From WHSW01 sp963828755 (GTDB lineage: Bacteria; Actinomycetota; Thermoleophilia; Solirubrobacterales; 70-9): a stretch of 64,000 nt of DNA. Numbering within the stretch: the first letter of the stretch is position 1; every line of letters starts with the position of its first letter. The notes under the pieces are model-generated. The model ran no database searches. It was not told the DNA's origin and saw only the letters and a list, made by a program, of their open reading frames with translations. Shown in pieces: positions 26,240-34,441 of this stretch. The stretch is from positions 15,570 to 79,569 of the forward strand of contig CAWHFY010000019.1 in the NCBI GenBank assembly GCA_963828755.1, read 5' to 3'. A program made the translations under genes and the position numbers.

Positions 26240-27166
26240 TCAGGAGCGCCCGCGGCTGCGGTCCAGCAGGCCGCGCATGTCGGCGACCGGCCCGATGTGG
26301 CCGAGCTTGTCGGGGTTCACGATCGAGCTGACCCGCTGAATCTGGCCCCCGGCGACATCGAGGACGAGCACGCTGATCACCTTGTCGTCAGAGGCCAGCA
26401 CGATCGCGCCCGGCTGCCCGTTGACCTCGACCCGCCGGAAGGTGATGCCGCCGAACCGCTCGCCGGCCTTCCACCAGGCGCTGAGCGTCCGCGCGACCCG
26501 AGCGCGCCCGGTGACCGCGCGAGCGAGCGCCGGCACCTTGCCGCCGCCATCGCCGTGCAGCTCGACGTCGGCCGCGAGCAGCGACTCGAGCGCCGCCAGG
26601 TCGCCCTCCGCGCTGGCCGCGAAGAAGCGCTCGGCGAGCTGCTCGGAGCGCTCGCGCTCGGCCTCGAAGCGCGGCCGGCGCTCCTCGACCTCGCGGCGGG
26701 CCCTCACCGCCAGCTGGCGGGTCGCGTCCTCGCGCTTGCCGACGATCTCGGCGATCCGGTCGTAGGGATAGTCGAAGACCTCGCGCAGCAGGAAGACGGC
26801 GCGCTGCTCGGGCGTGAGGCTCTCGAGCAGGACGAGGAAGGCCAGCGAGAGCGAGTCCGAGATCTCGGCGTGGCGTGCCGGGTCGTCCTCATCGGCGGTG
26901 ACCAGCGGCTCGGGCAGCCACTCGCCGACGTAGGTCTCGCGCCGCACCCGCGCCGACCGCAGCTCGTCGATCGCCAGGCGGGTGACGACGGTGGCGAGGT
27001 AGGCGGGCGGCGAGGAGATCTCCTCGCCGCCCTCGATCGCCCCGTGGAGGCGCAGCAGCCCCTCCTGGACGATGTCCTCGGCCGTGGCGACGCTGCCGAG
27101 CATCCGGTAGGCGATCGCGAAGGCGCGCGGTCGCAGCTCCTCGTAGAGGCTCTCGCCGGCCTCCAT
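26240..27166 (-). CDS. ECF41-family sigma factor with SnoaL-like C-terminal domain
   Basis: A 308-residue extracytoplasmic-function sigma factor of group ECF41, which lacks an anti-sigma gene and is controlled by its own C-terminal domain. Sigma region 2 lies at 17-75 (AYRMLGSVATAEDIVQEG) and region 4 at 116-165 (LTPEQRAVFLLREVFDYPY). All three ECF41 signature motifs are present: WLPEP at 83-87 in the linker, DGGGK at 206-210 and NPDKL at 284-288 in the SnoaL_2-like domain. The ATG follows the epimerase stop TAG directly, with no gap. The shared promoter upstream (28152-28178) matches the sequence recognised by ECF41 factors, implying autoregulation. Confidence 0.95.
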   Translation of the reverse strand: MEAGESLYEELRPRAFAIAYRMLGSVATAEDIVQEGLLRLHGAIEGGEEISSPPAYLATVVTRLAIDELRSARVRRETYVGEWLPEPLVTADEDDPARHAEISDSLSLAFLVLLESLTPEQRAVFLLREVFDYPYDRIAEIVGKREDATRQLAVRARREVEERRPRFEAERERSEQLAERFFAASAEGDLAALESLLAADVELHGDGGGKVPALARAVTGRARVARTLSAWWKAGERFGGITFRRVEVNGQPGAIVLASDDKVISVLVLDVAGGQIQRVSSIVNPDKLGHIGPVADMRGLLDRSRGRS

Positions 27167-28116
27167 CTAGGCGATCTCCTCGGCGAGCGCCCGGGCGAAG
27201 CTCGGGTGGCGCGGCTGCCAGCCGAACTCGCGCTTGGCCTTCCCGTTCGAGGCGCCGCGGATCTCGGTCATCATCACCGCCGCCGCCTCGCCGGCGATGA
27301 TCCGGCCGAGCCAGCGCGGGCACCCGCATCGGCGGCTTCGCGTGCAGCGCCGCGGAGGCCGCGGGCAGCCACTCCGACACCCGCGCGGGCTCGTCGTCGA
27401 CGACGTTGTAGATCCCCGGCGCGCCCGACTCGACCGCCCGCAGGGTCGCCTCGCCCGCATCCTCGATGTGGATGAACGACCAGACGCCGCCGCCGGCGCC
27501 GACGATCGGGAACTTTCGCTTGCGGATCATCTCCAGCATCTCTCCGGGCGGGTCGAGCTCCAGCGACGTGCCCGGGCCATAGAAGCCCCCATAGCGAAGC
27601 ACGATGCCCTCGATCCAGTCGGCCTGGGTGACCGCCCGCTCGAGATAACGGATCGCCTCGCTCGTCGTCCGCACCGCCGCAGGCGGATCGGTGTCGAGCG
27701 GGTCCTCCTCGGTCTTCACCGGGCCGCCGGTGCGCGCGGACGGCCAGCCCGCGTAGCTCTGGGCGACGAAGCGCCGCGTGCCCGCTGCGTGCGCGGCCGA
27801 CAGCAGGATGTCGGTGCCCTCGGTGCGCAGGCGGTTGGTCTGCGCGAACGTCCGCTCGAAGCGGCGCAGGTCGAGCGCGCCCGAGAGCGCCGTGAGCTGG
27901 TGCACGATCACATCCGGCTCGACCGCGCTCACGGCTTCGCCGACCGCGTCGGCGTCGAGCGCGTCGAGGACCACCGGCCGCGCCCCGAGGTCGCTGACGA
28001 GCGCGGCGCGCGACTCGCTGCGAGTCGTTCCCCACACGTCGTGGCCGGACGCCGACCAGCTTCGGAACCAACTGCTTTCCCAGCGCTCCCGTGGCGCCGG
28101 CGACGAAGACCTTCAT
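27167..28116 (-). CDS. NAD-dependent epimerase/dehydratase family protein (two frame breaks)
   Basis: An extended SDR of about 316 residues, the 'epimerase' type of partner gene that typically accompanies ECF41 sigma factors. The NAD-binding motif is VFVAGATGALGKQL. Later motifs are IVHQLTALSG, FVAQSYAGWP (catalytic Tyr region) and GIVLRYGGFYGPGT. Two single-base insertions break the frame, near 28050 (PKLV resumes ASGHDVWGTTRSE) and near 27318 (RVP resumes RWLGRIIAGEAAAVMM). It ends RALAEEIA at TAG 27167, abutting the sigma factor start. A good Shine-Dalgarno, AAAGGAG, precedes the ATG at 28116. Substrate unknown. Confidence 0.87.
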
Positions 28117-28151
28117 CGGGCTCTCCTTTCGAATTGCGGCTACGAAAGGAA

Positions 28152-28178
28152 GACGAGACGGCGCTCGCCGCTGTGACA
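28152..28178 (-). promoter_or_regulatory. ECF41-type promoter of the epimerase-sigma operon
   Basis: On the minus strand, TGTCACA (28178-28172), a 16-base spacer and CGTC (28155-28152). This is an exact match to the published ECF41 promoter consensus TGTCACA-N16-CGTC. It lies 36 bases upstream of the epimerase ATG (28116) and only a few bases past the egtD stop codon. The position, the spacing and the ECF41 gene in the same operon make positive autoregulation likely. Confidence 0.9.
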
Positions 28179-28183
28179 GCGGC

Positions 28184-29170
28184 TCAGGACGCGGGCTGCG
28201 CGAGGCTGAGCGCGTACAGGTCGTCCGGGTCGGTCCACCACTCGACCAGCTCGAGCCCGGCGTCCGCGTAGCTGGCCTCGAGCCGGTCCCGCGTGAACTT
28301 GGTCGAGATCTCGGTGCGCATCTCCTCGTTGCGGGCGAAGTGCGAGCGCATGTCGAGCGCCTTCAGGTCGATGAACTGCTCGGTGAGCGAGCGCAGACGG
28401 ATGTCGATCCACTCGTTGTCGGGGTCGAAGAAGGCCACGTGCTCGAACTGCTCGGGGTCGAAGTCGGCGTCGAGCTCGCGGTTGAGAACGTGAAGAACGT
28501 TCTTGTTGAACTCGGCGGTCACGCCGGCCGAGTCGTTGTAGGCGGCCTCGAGCACCGCGGTGTCCTTGACCAGGTCGGTGCCGAGCAGGAAGCGGTCGCC
28601 GGGGTACATCAGGGTCGCGATCCGGGCCAGGAACGAGCGCCGCGGGCCCGGGCGGAAGTTGCCGATCGTGCCGCCGAGGAACGCGATCAGGGCGCCCTCC
28701 TCGCGTGGAACCCGCTCGAGATGGGTCTCGTAGTCGCAGACCACCCCGTGCACGCGGATGCCCTCGTACTCGGCGACCAGCTCGTCGGCGACCCGCCGCG
28801 TGATCTCCTCGGAGATGTCGACCGGGACGTAGGTCTCGAGCGTCCCGGCGACCCGCATCGCGTCGAGCAGGCAGCGGGTCTTCGCCGCGGCCCCGGAGCC
28901 GAGCTCGATCAGCGTCGTCGGGTTCGCGGCGGCGACGATCTCGGAGGCGCGGTGGTCGAGGATCTGGCGCTCGATCCGGGTCGGGTAGTACTCGGGCAGT
29001 TCGGTGATCGCCTCGAACAGCTCCGAGCCGCGCTCGTCGTAGAAGTACTTCGGGGGCAGCTCCTTGAACGGGCACGAGAGGCCCTCGCGCACGTCCTCGG
29101 CGAGCCCGGCCAGGGTTCCGCCCTCGGGCAGGTGGACCTCGATCTCGATCTGTTCGGCGGTCGCGGCCAT
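28184..29170 (-). CDS. egtD: L-histidine N-alpha-methyltransferase EgtD
   Basis: A 328-residue SAM-dependent enzyme that trimethylates histidine to hercynine, the first dedicated step of ergothioneine synthesis. Motifs are FELPPKYFYDERGSELFE in the N-terminal part (quoted from KELPPKYFYDERGS), the SAM-binding LIELGSGAAAKTR, AFLGGTIGNFRPG and the C-terminal RTEISTKFTRDRLEASYADAGLELVEWWTD region, cited in parts. It follows egtB by 37 bases in the same direction. Cytosolic. Only egtB and egtD are in the window; egtC, egtA and egtE must be elsewhere or absent. Confidence 0.95.
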   Translation of the reverse strand: MAATAEQIEIEVHLPEGGTLAGLAEDVREGLSCPFKELPPKYFYDERGSELFEAITELPEYYPTRIERQILDHRASEIVAAANPTTLIELGSGAAAKTRCLLDAMRVAGTLETYVPVDISEEITRRVADELVAEYEGIRVHGVVCDYETHLERVPREEGALIAFLGGTIGNFRPGPRRSFLARIATLMYPGDRFLLGTDLVKDTAVLEAAYNDSAGVTAEFNKNVLHVLNRELDADFDPEQFEHVAFFDPDNEWIDIRLRSLTEQFIDLKALDMRSHFARNEEMRTEISTKFTRDRLEASYADAGLELVEWWTDPDDLYALSLAQPAS

Positions 29171-29206
29171 CGGCTACCTACTCGTCCCCTCGGCGGCGGA
29201 TTCGTT

Positions 29207-30420
29207 TCACTGCAAGTCCCTTACGCAACGCAGGCCGGAAAAGATCTGTGAGCGCTCGGGCAGGTCCCAGTTGCGGAAGCTGCGCCTGATCACGTCGCGG
29301 CGGGTCGCCCAGGCGCCTCCGCGCAGCACCTTGTACTCGTCGCCGAAGAAGACCTCCGAGTACTCCGGGTACGGGAAGGCCCGGAAGCCGGGATACCCGG
29401 CGAAGTCGGAGGAAGTCCACTCCCAGACGTCGCCCAGCATCTGCACCGCGCCGCAGTCCGAGGCGGCGTCCGCGTAGGCGCCGGCCGGCGCGCAGCCAAA
29501 GGCGAGGTGGTCGAGGTTGGCGCGCGCCGGATCGGCGCCGCTCGACGCCGCCTCCCATTCGAACTCGGTCGGCAGCCGCTTGCCGGCCCAGCCGGCGAAC
29601 GCCTGCGCCTCGTGGAAGCTGACGTGGACGACCGGGCGGTCGGGGTCGAGCGCGCGTCGGTGACCGAAGGTCGTGGTCACCCAGCCATCGCCTTCGCGCT
29701 CCCAGTACAGCGGCGGCTCGGAGCCGGTGTCGGCGACGAACTCGGCGAACGCGCCGTTGGTGACCGGGGTGCGGTCGATCTCGAACGCCTCGAGCTCGAC
29801 CGCGTGGCGGGGGCGCTCGTTGTCATAGGCGAAGCCCGCGGCGTCGGCGCCGACCTCGTAGTCGCCGCCGTCGACCCGGACCATCTGCGGCCCGTCGCTC
29901 GACCGGCTCGCCGGCGACCGTGCCGTCGACCCGGGCGGGCCGGTAGCCGTCGACCATCTGCAGGAGCTGCAGCATCGTCTCGTTGTGCTGCTGCTCGTGG
30001 GCGAGCAGCATCTCGTAGATGAAGCCGTCGCGCAGCAGCTCGTCGTCGGTGTCGATCAGCTCGGCGGACTCGAGCACGTCGAAGGTGCGGGAGCGGACCT
30101 CGTCCATGTACGCGCGCAGCTCGTCGCCGCGCAGGATCGGCAGCTCGTTGCGAGTCTTGCGCGGGTTCTCGATCGCGTCGTAGAAGCGGCCGAGGTCGCC
30201 GTCCATCGGCTCCCGGCCGCCGACCCGCTGGACCAACCACAGCTCCTCGAAGTTGGCGATGTGGCCGAGGTCCCAGGCGAGCGGGCTGAGGATGTCCGAG
30301 TAGACGGTGTTGAGCTGCTCGTCGGCGAGCGGCTCCACCAACAGGAGGGTGCGTTCACGCGCCTCCGCCAGACGGCCGGCGATCTGCTCGCTCAGGTTTG
30401 CCTGGGCGGTGGGCGCGATG
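29207..30420 (-). CDS. egtB: Hercynine oxygenase EgtB (frame break near 29900; start codon unclear)
   Basis: The iron-dependent sulfoxide synthase that joins hercynine to gamma-glutamylcysteine or cysteine. The N-terminal DinB_2-like four-helix domain contains the iron site HEQQHNET (HxxxHxE). The C-terminal formylglycine-generating-enzyme-like domain has VPVTNGAFAEFV-type strands (here TPVTNGAFAEFVADTG), LPTEFEWEAA and GDVWEWTSSDF, and ends RCVRDLQ. One extra base near 29900 breaks the frame between the two domains. No ATG, GTG or TTG precedes the conserved opening NLSEQIAGRLAEARERT in frame at a sensible place; the upper coordinate is approximate and another sequence error may hide the start. 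Confidence 0.9.
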
Positions 30421-30479
30421 GTTCTAAGGCTACCCAGGCGCCGACGGGTCCTCGCAACCGAGTGGATATGGTCCGCGCG

Positions 30480-31244
30480 ATGCGAACCGAGGGAACGAAC
30501 GCGCTCGTCGTCGGCGGCGCCTCGGGGCTCGGCGAGGCGACGGCCCGACGCTTGCACGCCGACGGCGCCACGGTGACGATCGCCGACCTGAACGCCGACA
30601 AGGGCGCCGCGCTGGCCGCCGAGCTCGGCGACCGGGCGCGCTTCGCCGAGGCGAACGTGCTCGAGGCCGATCAGGTGGAGGCCGCGGTCGCCGCGGCGCG
30701 CGAGGGCGGTGAACTGCGGATCTCCGTCTGCTGCGCCGGGATCGGCTGGGCCCAGCGGACGGTCTCGAAGCAGGGGCCGCACGACCTCGAGATCTTCTCC
30801 AACGTGATCAAGGTCAATCTGATCGGGACTTTCAACGTCCTGCGCCTCGCGGCGGCGGCGATGGTCGACAACGATCCGGATGAGGAGGGCGAACGCGGGG
30901 TGTGCGTCAACACCGCCTCGATCGCCGCCTACGACGGCCAGATCGGGCAGGTTGCCTACGCGGCCTCCAAGGGCGGCATCGTCGGCCTCACGCTGCCCGC
31001 GGCGCGCGACCTCGCCGGCCGCGGGGTCCGGGTGATGACGCTGGCGCCGGGTCTGTTCGACACGCCGCTGCTCGCCGCCCTGCCGGAGGAGGCCCGCCAG
31101 GCGCTCGGCGCCGGGATCCCCTTCCCGTCGCGGCTGGGCAAGCCGTCGGAGTACGCGGATGCGGTGGCCGCGGTCGTCGCCAACCCGATGCTCAACGGCG
31201 AGACCATCCGGCTCGACGGCGCCCTGCGGATGCCGCCGAAGTGA
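30480..31244 (+). CDS. Short-chain dehydrogenase (type-2 hydroxyacyl-CoA dehydrogenase-like)
   Basis: A 254-residue classical SDR. Cofactor motif VVGGASGLGEATARRL, the NNAG-equivalent CCAGIGW, catalytic Ser in NTASIAAYDG, and catalytic Tyr-x-x-x-Lys in YAASKGGIVG. The motif VMTLAPGLFDTPLL and the insert around ERGVCVNTASIAA are typical of the HSD17B10/3-hydroxyacyl-CoA dehydrogenase type 2 branch, suggesting an acyl-CoA or branched-chain amino acid degradation role. An ATG 12 bases upstream (MVRAMRTEG) is possible. It is divergent from egtB. Confidence 0.88.
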   Translation: MRTEGTNALVVGGASGLGEATARRLHADGATVTIADLNADKGAALAAELGDRARFAEANVLEADQVEAAVAAAREGGELRISVCCAGIGWAQRTVSKQGPHDLEIFSNVIKVNLIGTFNVLRLAAAAMVDNDPDEEGERGVCVNTASIAAYDGQIGQVAYAASKGGIVGLTLPAARDLAGRGVRVMTLAPGLFDTPLLAALPEEARQALGAGIPFPSRLGKPSEYADAVAAVVANPMLNGETIRLDGALRMPPK

Positions 31245-31305
31245 GGCGGAGCGAAGCGAAACCGAGCCGCGCCGCCGTTGAGGCGCCGAAGGTGAGCTGA
31301 CGCCG

Positions 31306-31731
31306 ATGGAGATCGGGTTCCTGCTGCTCACCGACCACAGCGAGTCGCTCAACGGAAAGCTCTACGCGATGGGCGGCGGCTGGAACATGCTGCGCTTCGC
31401 CGAACTGCCGACCGAGCACGTCTTCGGGATCGGCTTCGGGATCGACGTCGGCTGGGACGAGGCGAACGAGCGCCACACGCTGACCCTCGAGACCCAGGAC
31501 CCCGACGGCGAGCGGCTCGGCGACGAGCTCGAGCTCGAGATCGAGGTCGGGCGCCCGCCCGGATCGGTCACCGGCCAGGACCAGCGCGTCGTGGTCTCGA
31601 TCCAGGCGACCGCGGTGTTCTCGAACGCCGGGCCGCACGCGGTCGTGATCCGCGCCGGCGAGCGCGAGATCGGCCGCAGCCGCTTCTACGTCGCCCACGC
31701 GACGCCGGAGATGCTCCCGCCCGAGGCCTGA
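31306..31731 (+). CDS. DUF6941-like small protein
   Basis: A 141-residue beta-rich cytosolic protein. Its opening, FLLLTDHSESLNGKLYAMGGGWN, cited in parts, matches the pattern of the DUF6941 family (a 'disclosed by a genetic neighbour' type of family without assigned function). The remainder alternates strands: HTLTLETQDPDGERLGD, ELELEIEVGRPPG, VVVSIQATAVFSNAG. No catalytic residues are evident. It follows the SDR gene by 61 bases and may be in its transcript. The family call is by memory of the pattern and is moderate. Confidence 0.7.
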   Translation: MEIGFLLLTDHSESLNGKLYAMGGGWNMLRFAELPTEHVFGIGFGIDVGWDEANERHTLTLETQDPDGERLGDELELEIEVGRPPGSVTGQDQRVVVSIQATAVFSNAGPHAVVIRAGEREIGRSRFYVAHATPEMLPPEA

Positions 31732-31765
31732 GCGCGGTCGCCCTGGCTCGGGTGTGAAAGGCACC

Positions 31766-31775
31766 CACCTAGGTG
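31766..31775. promoter_or_regulatory. Palindrome CACCTAGGTG upstream of a secreted-protein gene
   Basis: A perfect 10-bp palindrome, CACCTAGGTG, about 90 bases before the start at 31865. It resembles recognition sites of NarL/LuxR-type response regulators, but ten bases can occur by chance. The 31732-31864 gap otherwise holds only a strong Shine-Dalgarno (GGGAGAGGG) before the ATG. Confidence 0.3.
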
Positions 31776-31864
31776 ACTTGCAGCGGCGCCGCGGCCGGGG
31801 GATGCTGGCGCCATCGGGTTCAGAATGAGGGGCGCCGCGCCAGCCGCGCCGCGAAGGGAGAGGG

Positions 31865-32749
31865 ATGAGCAAGAGCAGTGAGCACGGGCGTGGCCGGCGG
31901 CGCAATCGGGCGCTGGCGACCGGAGTCGCGACGGCGTTGGCGTTGAGCGCGGCCGGCATCGCGTCGGCCCACGGCGGAGCGTCGCTGCTCGAGCCCGAGG
32001 TCGGCTCGGTCAAGGTCCCACGCCACGGGCACGTCGCGGCGACCGCGAGGTGCCGCGACGGCAGCGAGGTCGTCTCGGGCGGCTTCGCAACCCCGGACGT
32101 GGCCTACGCAGGCGGTGGCCCGTACACGGACACGGTCGGCGCCGCTCGCGACGGCAAGCGCCGTTTCGTCAGCCGGGCGAGCAACGACGCCTTCCGCGTC
32201 GGGCGCTTTTACTCCTACGCCTACTGCGGCGACTTCGGGAAGATCGTGACCGCGAGCGGCAGCGCGACGATCGACAGCTTCAAGAACGGCAGCGCGAAGG
32301 CGCGCTGCCCGGGCGACATGACCGCGGTCTCGGGCGGCTACCGGGGTTCGGCGCCGAGCGGCGGCCGCGCCGAGATGGTGCCGTTCCTGTCGAAGCGCAC
32401 CGGCACCCGCGGCTGGAAGATCGCCGCTGAGAACGTGGCCCTCAAGGGCACCGGCAAGCTGACCGCCTTCGCGTACTGCGCGCGCCTCGACTCGGCGCCA
32501 TCGACGAGCGTCAACCAGGTCCGAATGGAGGGCTTCAACAAGTCGTCGGCGGGCTCCTCGTGCCCGGCGGGCAACGAGGCGATCGCCGGCGGCTTCGACG
32601 CCGCGACGCCGCACGGGAACTCGATCGGAACCTCGGTCGCGACCTCGCGGCGAAAGAAGGGCGGCGGACGCTGGAAGGTGACGGTGCTGAACGGCAACGA
32701 CCCGCGCCACCTGAAGGTCTACGCCTACTGCCTGCCCCTGGGGGGCTGA
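31865..32749 (+). CDS. Secreted three-repeat cysteine-pair protein, unknown function
   Basis: A 294-residue exported protein that I do not recognise. A Sec signal peptide ends near residue 36 (ALSAAGIASAHG), after an unusually long basic n-region (GRGRRRNR). The mature part holds three repeats of about 75-80 residues. Each opens with a Cys and 'G...VSGGF/Y' (CRDGSEVVSGGF, CPGDMTAVSGGY, CPAGNEAIAGGF) and closes with a Tyr-Cys pair (YAYCGDF, FAYCARL, YAYCLPL). One disulfide per repeat, joining its first and last Cys, is a reasonable inference. The start has a clear Shine-Dalgarno, GGGAGAGGG, six bases upstream. An extracellular binding or structural role is likely. Confidence 0.8.
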   Translation: MSKSSEHGRGRRRNRALATGVATALALSAAGIASAHGGASLLEPEVGSVKVPRHGHVAATARCRDGSEVVSGGFATPDVAYAGGGPYTDTVGAARDGKRRFVSRASNDAFRVGRFYSYAYCGDFGKIVTASGSATIDSFKNGSAKARCPGDMTAVSGGYRGSAPSGGRAEMVPFLSKRTGTRGWKIAAENVALKGTGKLTAFAYCARLDSAPSTSVNQVRMEGFNKSSAGSSCPAGNEAIAGGFDAATPHGNSIGTSVATSRRKKGGGRWKVTVLNGNDPRHLKVYAYCLPLGG

Positions 32750-32758
32750 GCGGGCCCG

Positions 32759-33635
32759 TCAGTCGGTGCCGCCGTACTCGGGGTCGAGCCAGACGCGCTT
32801 CTGCCACGGCGGCGTGATCGCGAACTCGGTCTGCGGGTGGGCCTCGGCGATCGGCTCGAGCGGGATCAGGCCGAGGCGGCGCGGGGCCGTGATCCGGTCG
32901 AACTCGGCCGGCTCGACCGTGCCCGCATGGCTGCCGCCGGCGACCGTATATGAGGACTCGTCGGCTGGCTGCCATCCGTCGCCGTAGCCATGGTGGGCGC
33001 TGGCGCGGACGTCGGTTGCGCCGTCGGGCTCGAATCCGGAACTGCACCGACTCCCAGTCGTCGGGGTGATAGGTCGGGTGGCCGACCTCCGCGGAGATCT
33101 CGCGGATCGCGCCGCGCAGGATCGTCGACCCCTCCCCGGTCGCGCTGCCCGGGTAGTAGAGCCAGAACTGGACGTAGCGATTGCCCGCCGCGGCGCGACC
33201 GCACACGGCGCCCGGAGTCTCATGGCCAGGGCGGCAGTCGACGACGTGGGTGAACGCGACCGCTGGCTCGCCGGTGCGCGTGCGCGCGACGCGAACCCCG
33301 TCGCGGCCCTCGGCGCAGCGGTCCTCGCGACAGGCCCGGTAGTCGATCGGCAGCGCGCTCATTCCCGGCCCGTAGCGGATCTGGGGCGCGGTCTCGGCGA
33401 CCAGCGCGGCCAGCTCGTCGCCGTAGGCCCGCACCAGATCGGAGGCGCCGAGCTCGCCGCAGTCGCCCTCGAGCGCCAGCGCGCAGAGGATGCGGCCGCC
33501 GATCGCGCGAGCGAGCGCCGTGTCCGGCAGCGCGACCCCGGCGATCGAACCGAGCGTGAGCATGGCCAGCGTCACCACCGAGAGCAGGCCGACCCATTCG
33601 ACCGTGCTCTGCCCGCGCTGTGAAACCGAGGCCAC
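32759..33635 (-). CDS. TadE-like signal followed by VPS62-like domain (frame break near 33037)
   Basis: About 292 residues. The N-terminus MASVSQRGQSTVEWVGLLSVV has the class III (prepilin-like) signal of Flp/TadE proteins: a basic tail, GQSTVE, then a hydrophobic helix. Processing would occur near the Gly. The rest resembles VPS62/DUF946-type domains: VQFWLYYPGSATGEGS, HPTYHPDDWESVQF and, after one inserted base near 33037, EPDGATDVRASAHHGYG. It ends LDPEYGGTD. Such a fusion of pilin-type export signal with a VPS62-like domain is unusual. Conserved Asp and His residues (HPDDWE, HHGYG) hint at a metal or carbohydrate site. Confidence 0.7.
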
Positions 33636-33720
33636 GGCGCGACGCTAGGCGTGCTCGCCGCGCGGGTGGCGCGCCCACCGTGACGATTGTGGGCCACGGC
33701 GGAAGCGATACAGTCGCGCC

Positions 33721-33993
33721 GTGTCCGAGCCGCGCAATTTCGAGGGGATGCCGAAGAAGGAAGGCCGCGGCTGGCGCTTCTACGTGCTCGCGATCGCCGG
33801 CCTGCTGCTCGCGATCCTGATCGTCCAGAACGCGCAGAAGGTCACCGTCGACTTCCTCTTCGTCGAGACCCAGACACCGCTCATCGTCGCCCTCGTGATC
33901 GCCGGCGGGCTGGGCGCCCTGATCGGCTGGGCCCTCCCCCACGTTCGCCGAAGCCGCCGGGTCGAGCGCGAGCGCGAGAGCAAGCGCGACTAG
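33721..33993 (+). CDS. LapA-domain (DUF1049) membrane protein
   Basis: A 90-residue inner-membrane protein with two helices, residues about 20-38 (FYVLAIAGLLLAILIVQN) and 53-74 (PLIVALVIAGGLGALIGW). The spacer ..VQNAQKVTVDFLF.. is the LapA signature. The C-terminus is highly charged (RRVERERESKRD). The start is GTG 33721. In enterobacteria LapA takes part in lipopolysaccharide-assembly control; this is a Gram-positive-type relative of unknown role. Its stop overlaps the convergent gene's stop by four bases. Confidence 0.85.
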   Translation: MSEPRNFEGMPKKEGRGWRFYVLAIAGLLLAILIVQNAQKVTVDFLFVETQTPLIVALVIAGGLGALIGWALPHVRRSRRVERERESKRD

Positions 33994-34331
33994 CCGGACC
34001 GCGGGCGCCCGGAGACCTGGGCCGCCTCGAACAGCACCACCTGCGCGAGCTCGTGGTGCTCGCGACTGAACTGATCGGGGCGGAGGCCGGTCGCCTGGAT
34101 CCGGCCCTGGCGGCGCGGGTCGGCCGCCGCCGACTTCGAGCCGTCGGCCGACGGCCAGAGGTTGACCAGGAACAGGCCCTCGTCGGTGCGCGCTGCGGCG
34201 TGCACGAGCAGGCCGTGGTCGCGGCCCACTCCGTTCATCACCGAGAGCGAGCTCCGGTAGCCGCTCAGCAGCCCGTCCGGGTCGCCCGCGATCCGGACGA
34301 TCGTCAGGTATCCGTGGTCGAGCTCGATCAT
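33990..34331 (-). CDS. Small antibiotic-biosynthesis-monooxygenase-like protein
   Basis: About 113 residues, starting MIELDHGYLTIVRIAGD at 34331, where a very strong Shine-Dalgarno (GAGGAGGT) precedes the ATG. An ATG at 34367 is the alternative. The pattern of strands and helices (YLTIVRIAGDPDGLL, HGLLVHAAARTDEGLFLVNLW) suggests the dimeric alpha+beta barrel used by ABM-type proteins. It is divergent from the MarR gene across two palindromic operators, so it is the probable MarR target. Function unknown. Confidence 0.65.
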   Translation of the reverse strand: MIELDHGYLTIVRIAGDPDGLLSGYRSSLSVMNGVGRDHGLLVHAAARTDEGLFLVNLWPSADGSKSAAADPRRQGRIQATGLRPDQFSREHHELAQVVLFEAAQVSGRPRSG

Positions 34332-34387
34332 GCGACCTCCTCTGGTCTCGTCGCCGCCGACGCGCATCCGGTCTCCTCTCTCGTATC

Positions 34388-34402
34388 GACAGGTTGCCTG
34401 TC
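34388..34402. promoter_or_regulatory. MarR-type operator, copy 1
   Basis: GACAGG-TTG-CCTGTC, a perfect inverted repeat with a 3-base centre. The arms are the same as in the second copy at 34425. It lies in the divergent promoter region between the ABM-like gene and marR. Confidence 0.8.
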
Positions 34403-34424
34403 TATCTCAGCGGCGCGTAATATA

Positions 34425-34439
34425 GACAGGAAGCCTGTC
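34425..34439. promoter_or_regulatory. MarR-type operator, copy 2, abutting the marR start
   Basis: GACAGG-AAG-CCTGTC, arms identical to the copy at 34388 and 37 bases away centre to centre (3.5 helical turns). It ends two bases before the marR ATG at 34442, so binding would block transcription start or elongation of marR itself. Confidence 0.85.
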
Positions 34440-34441
34440 GA

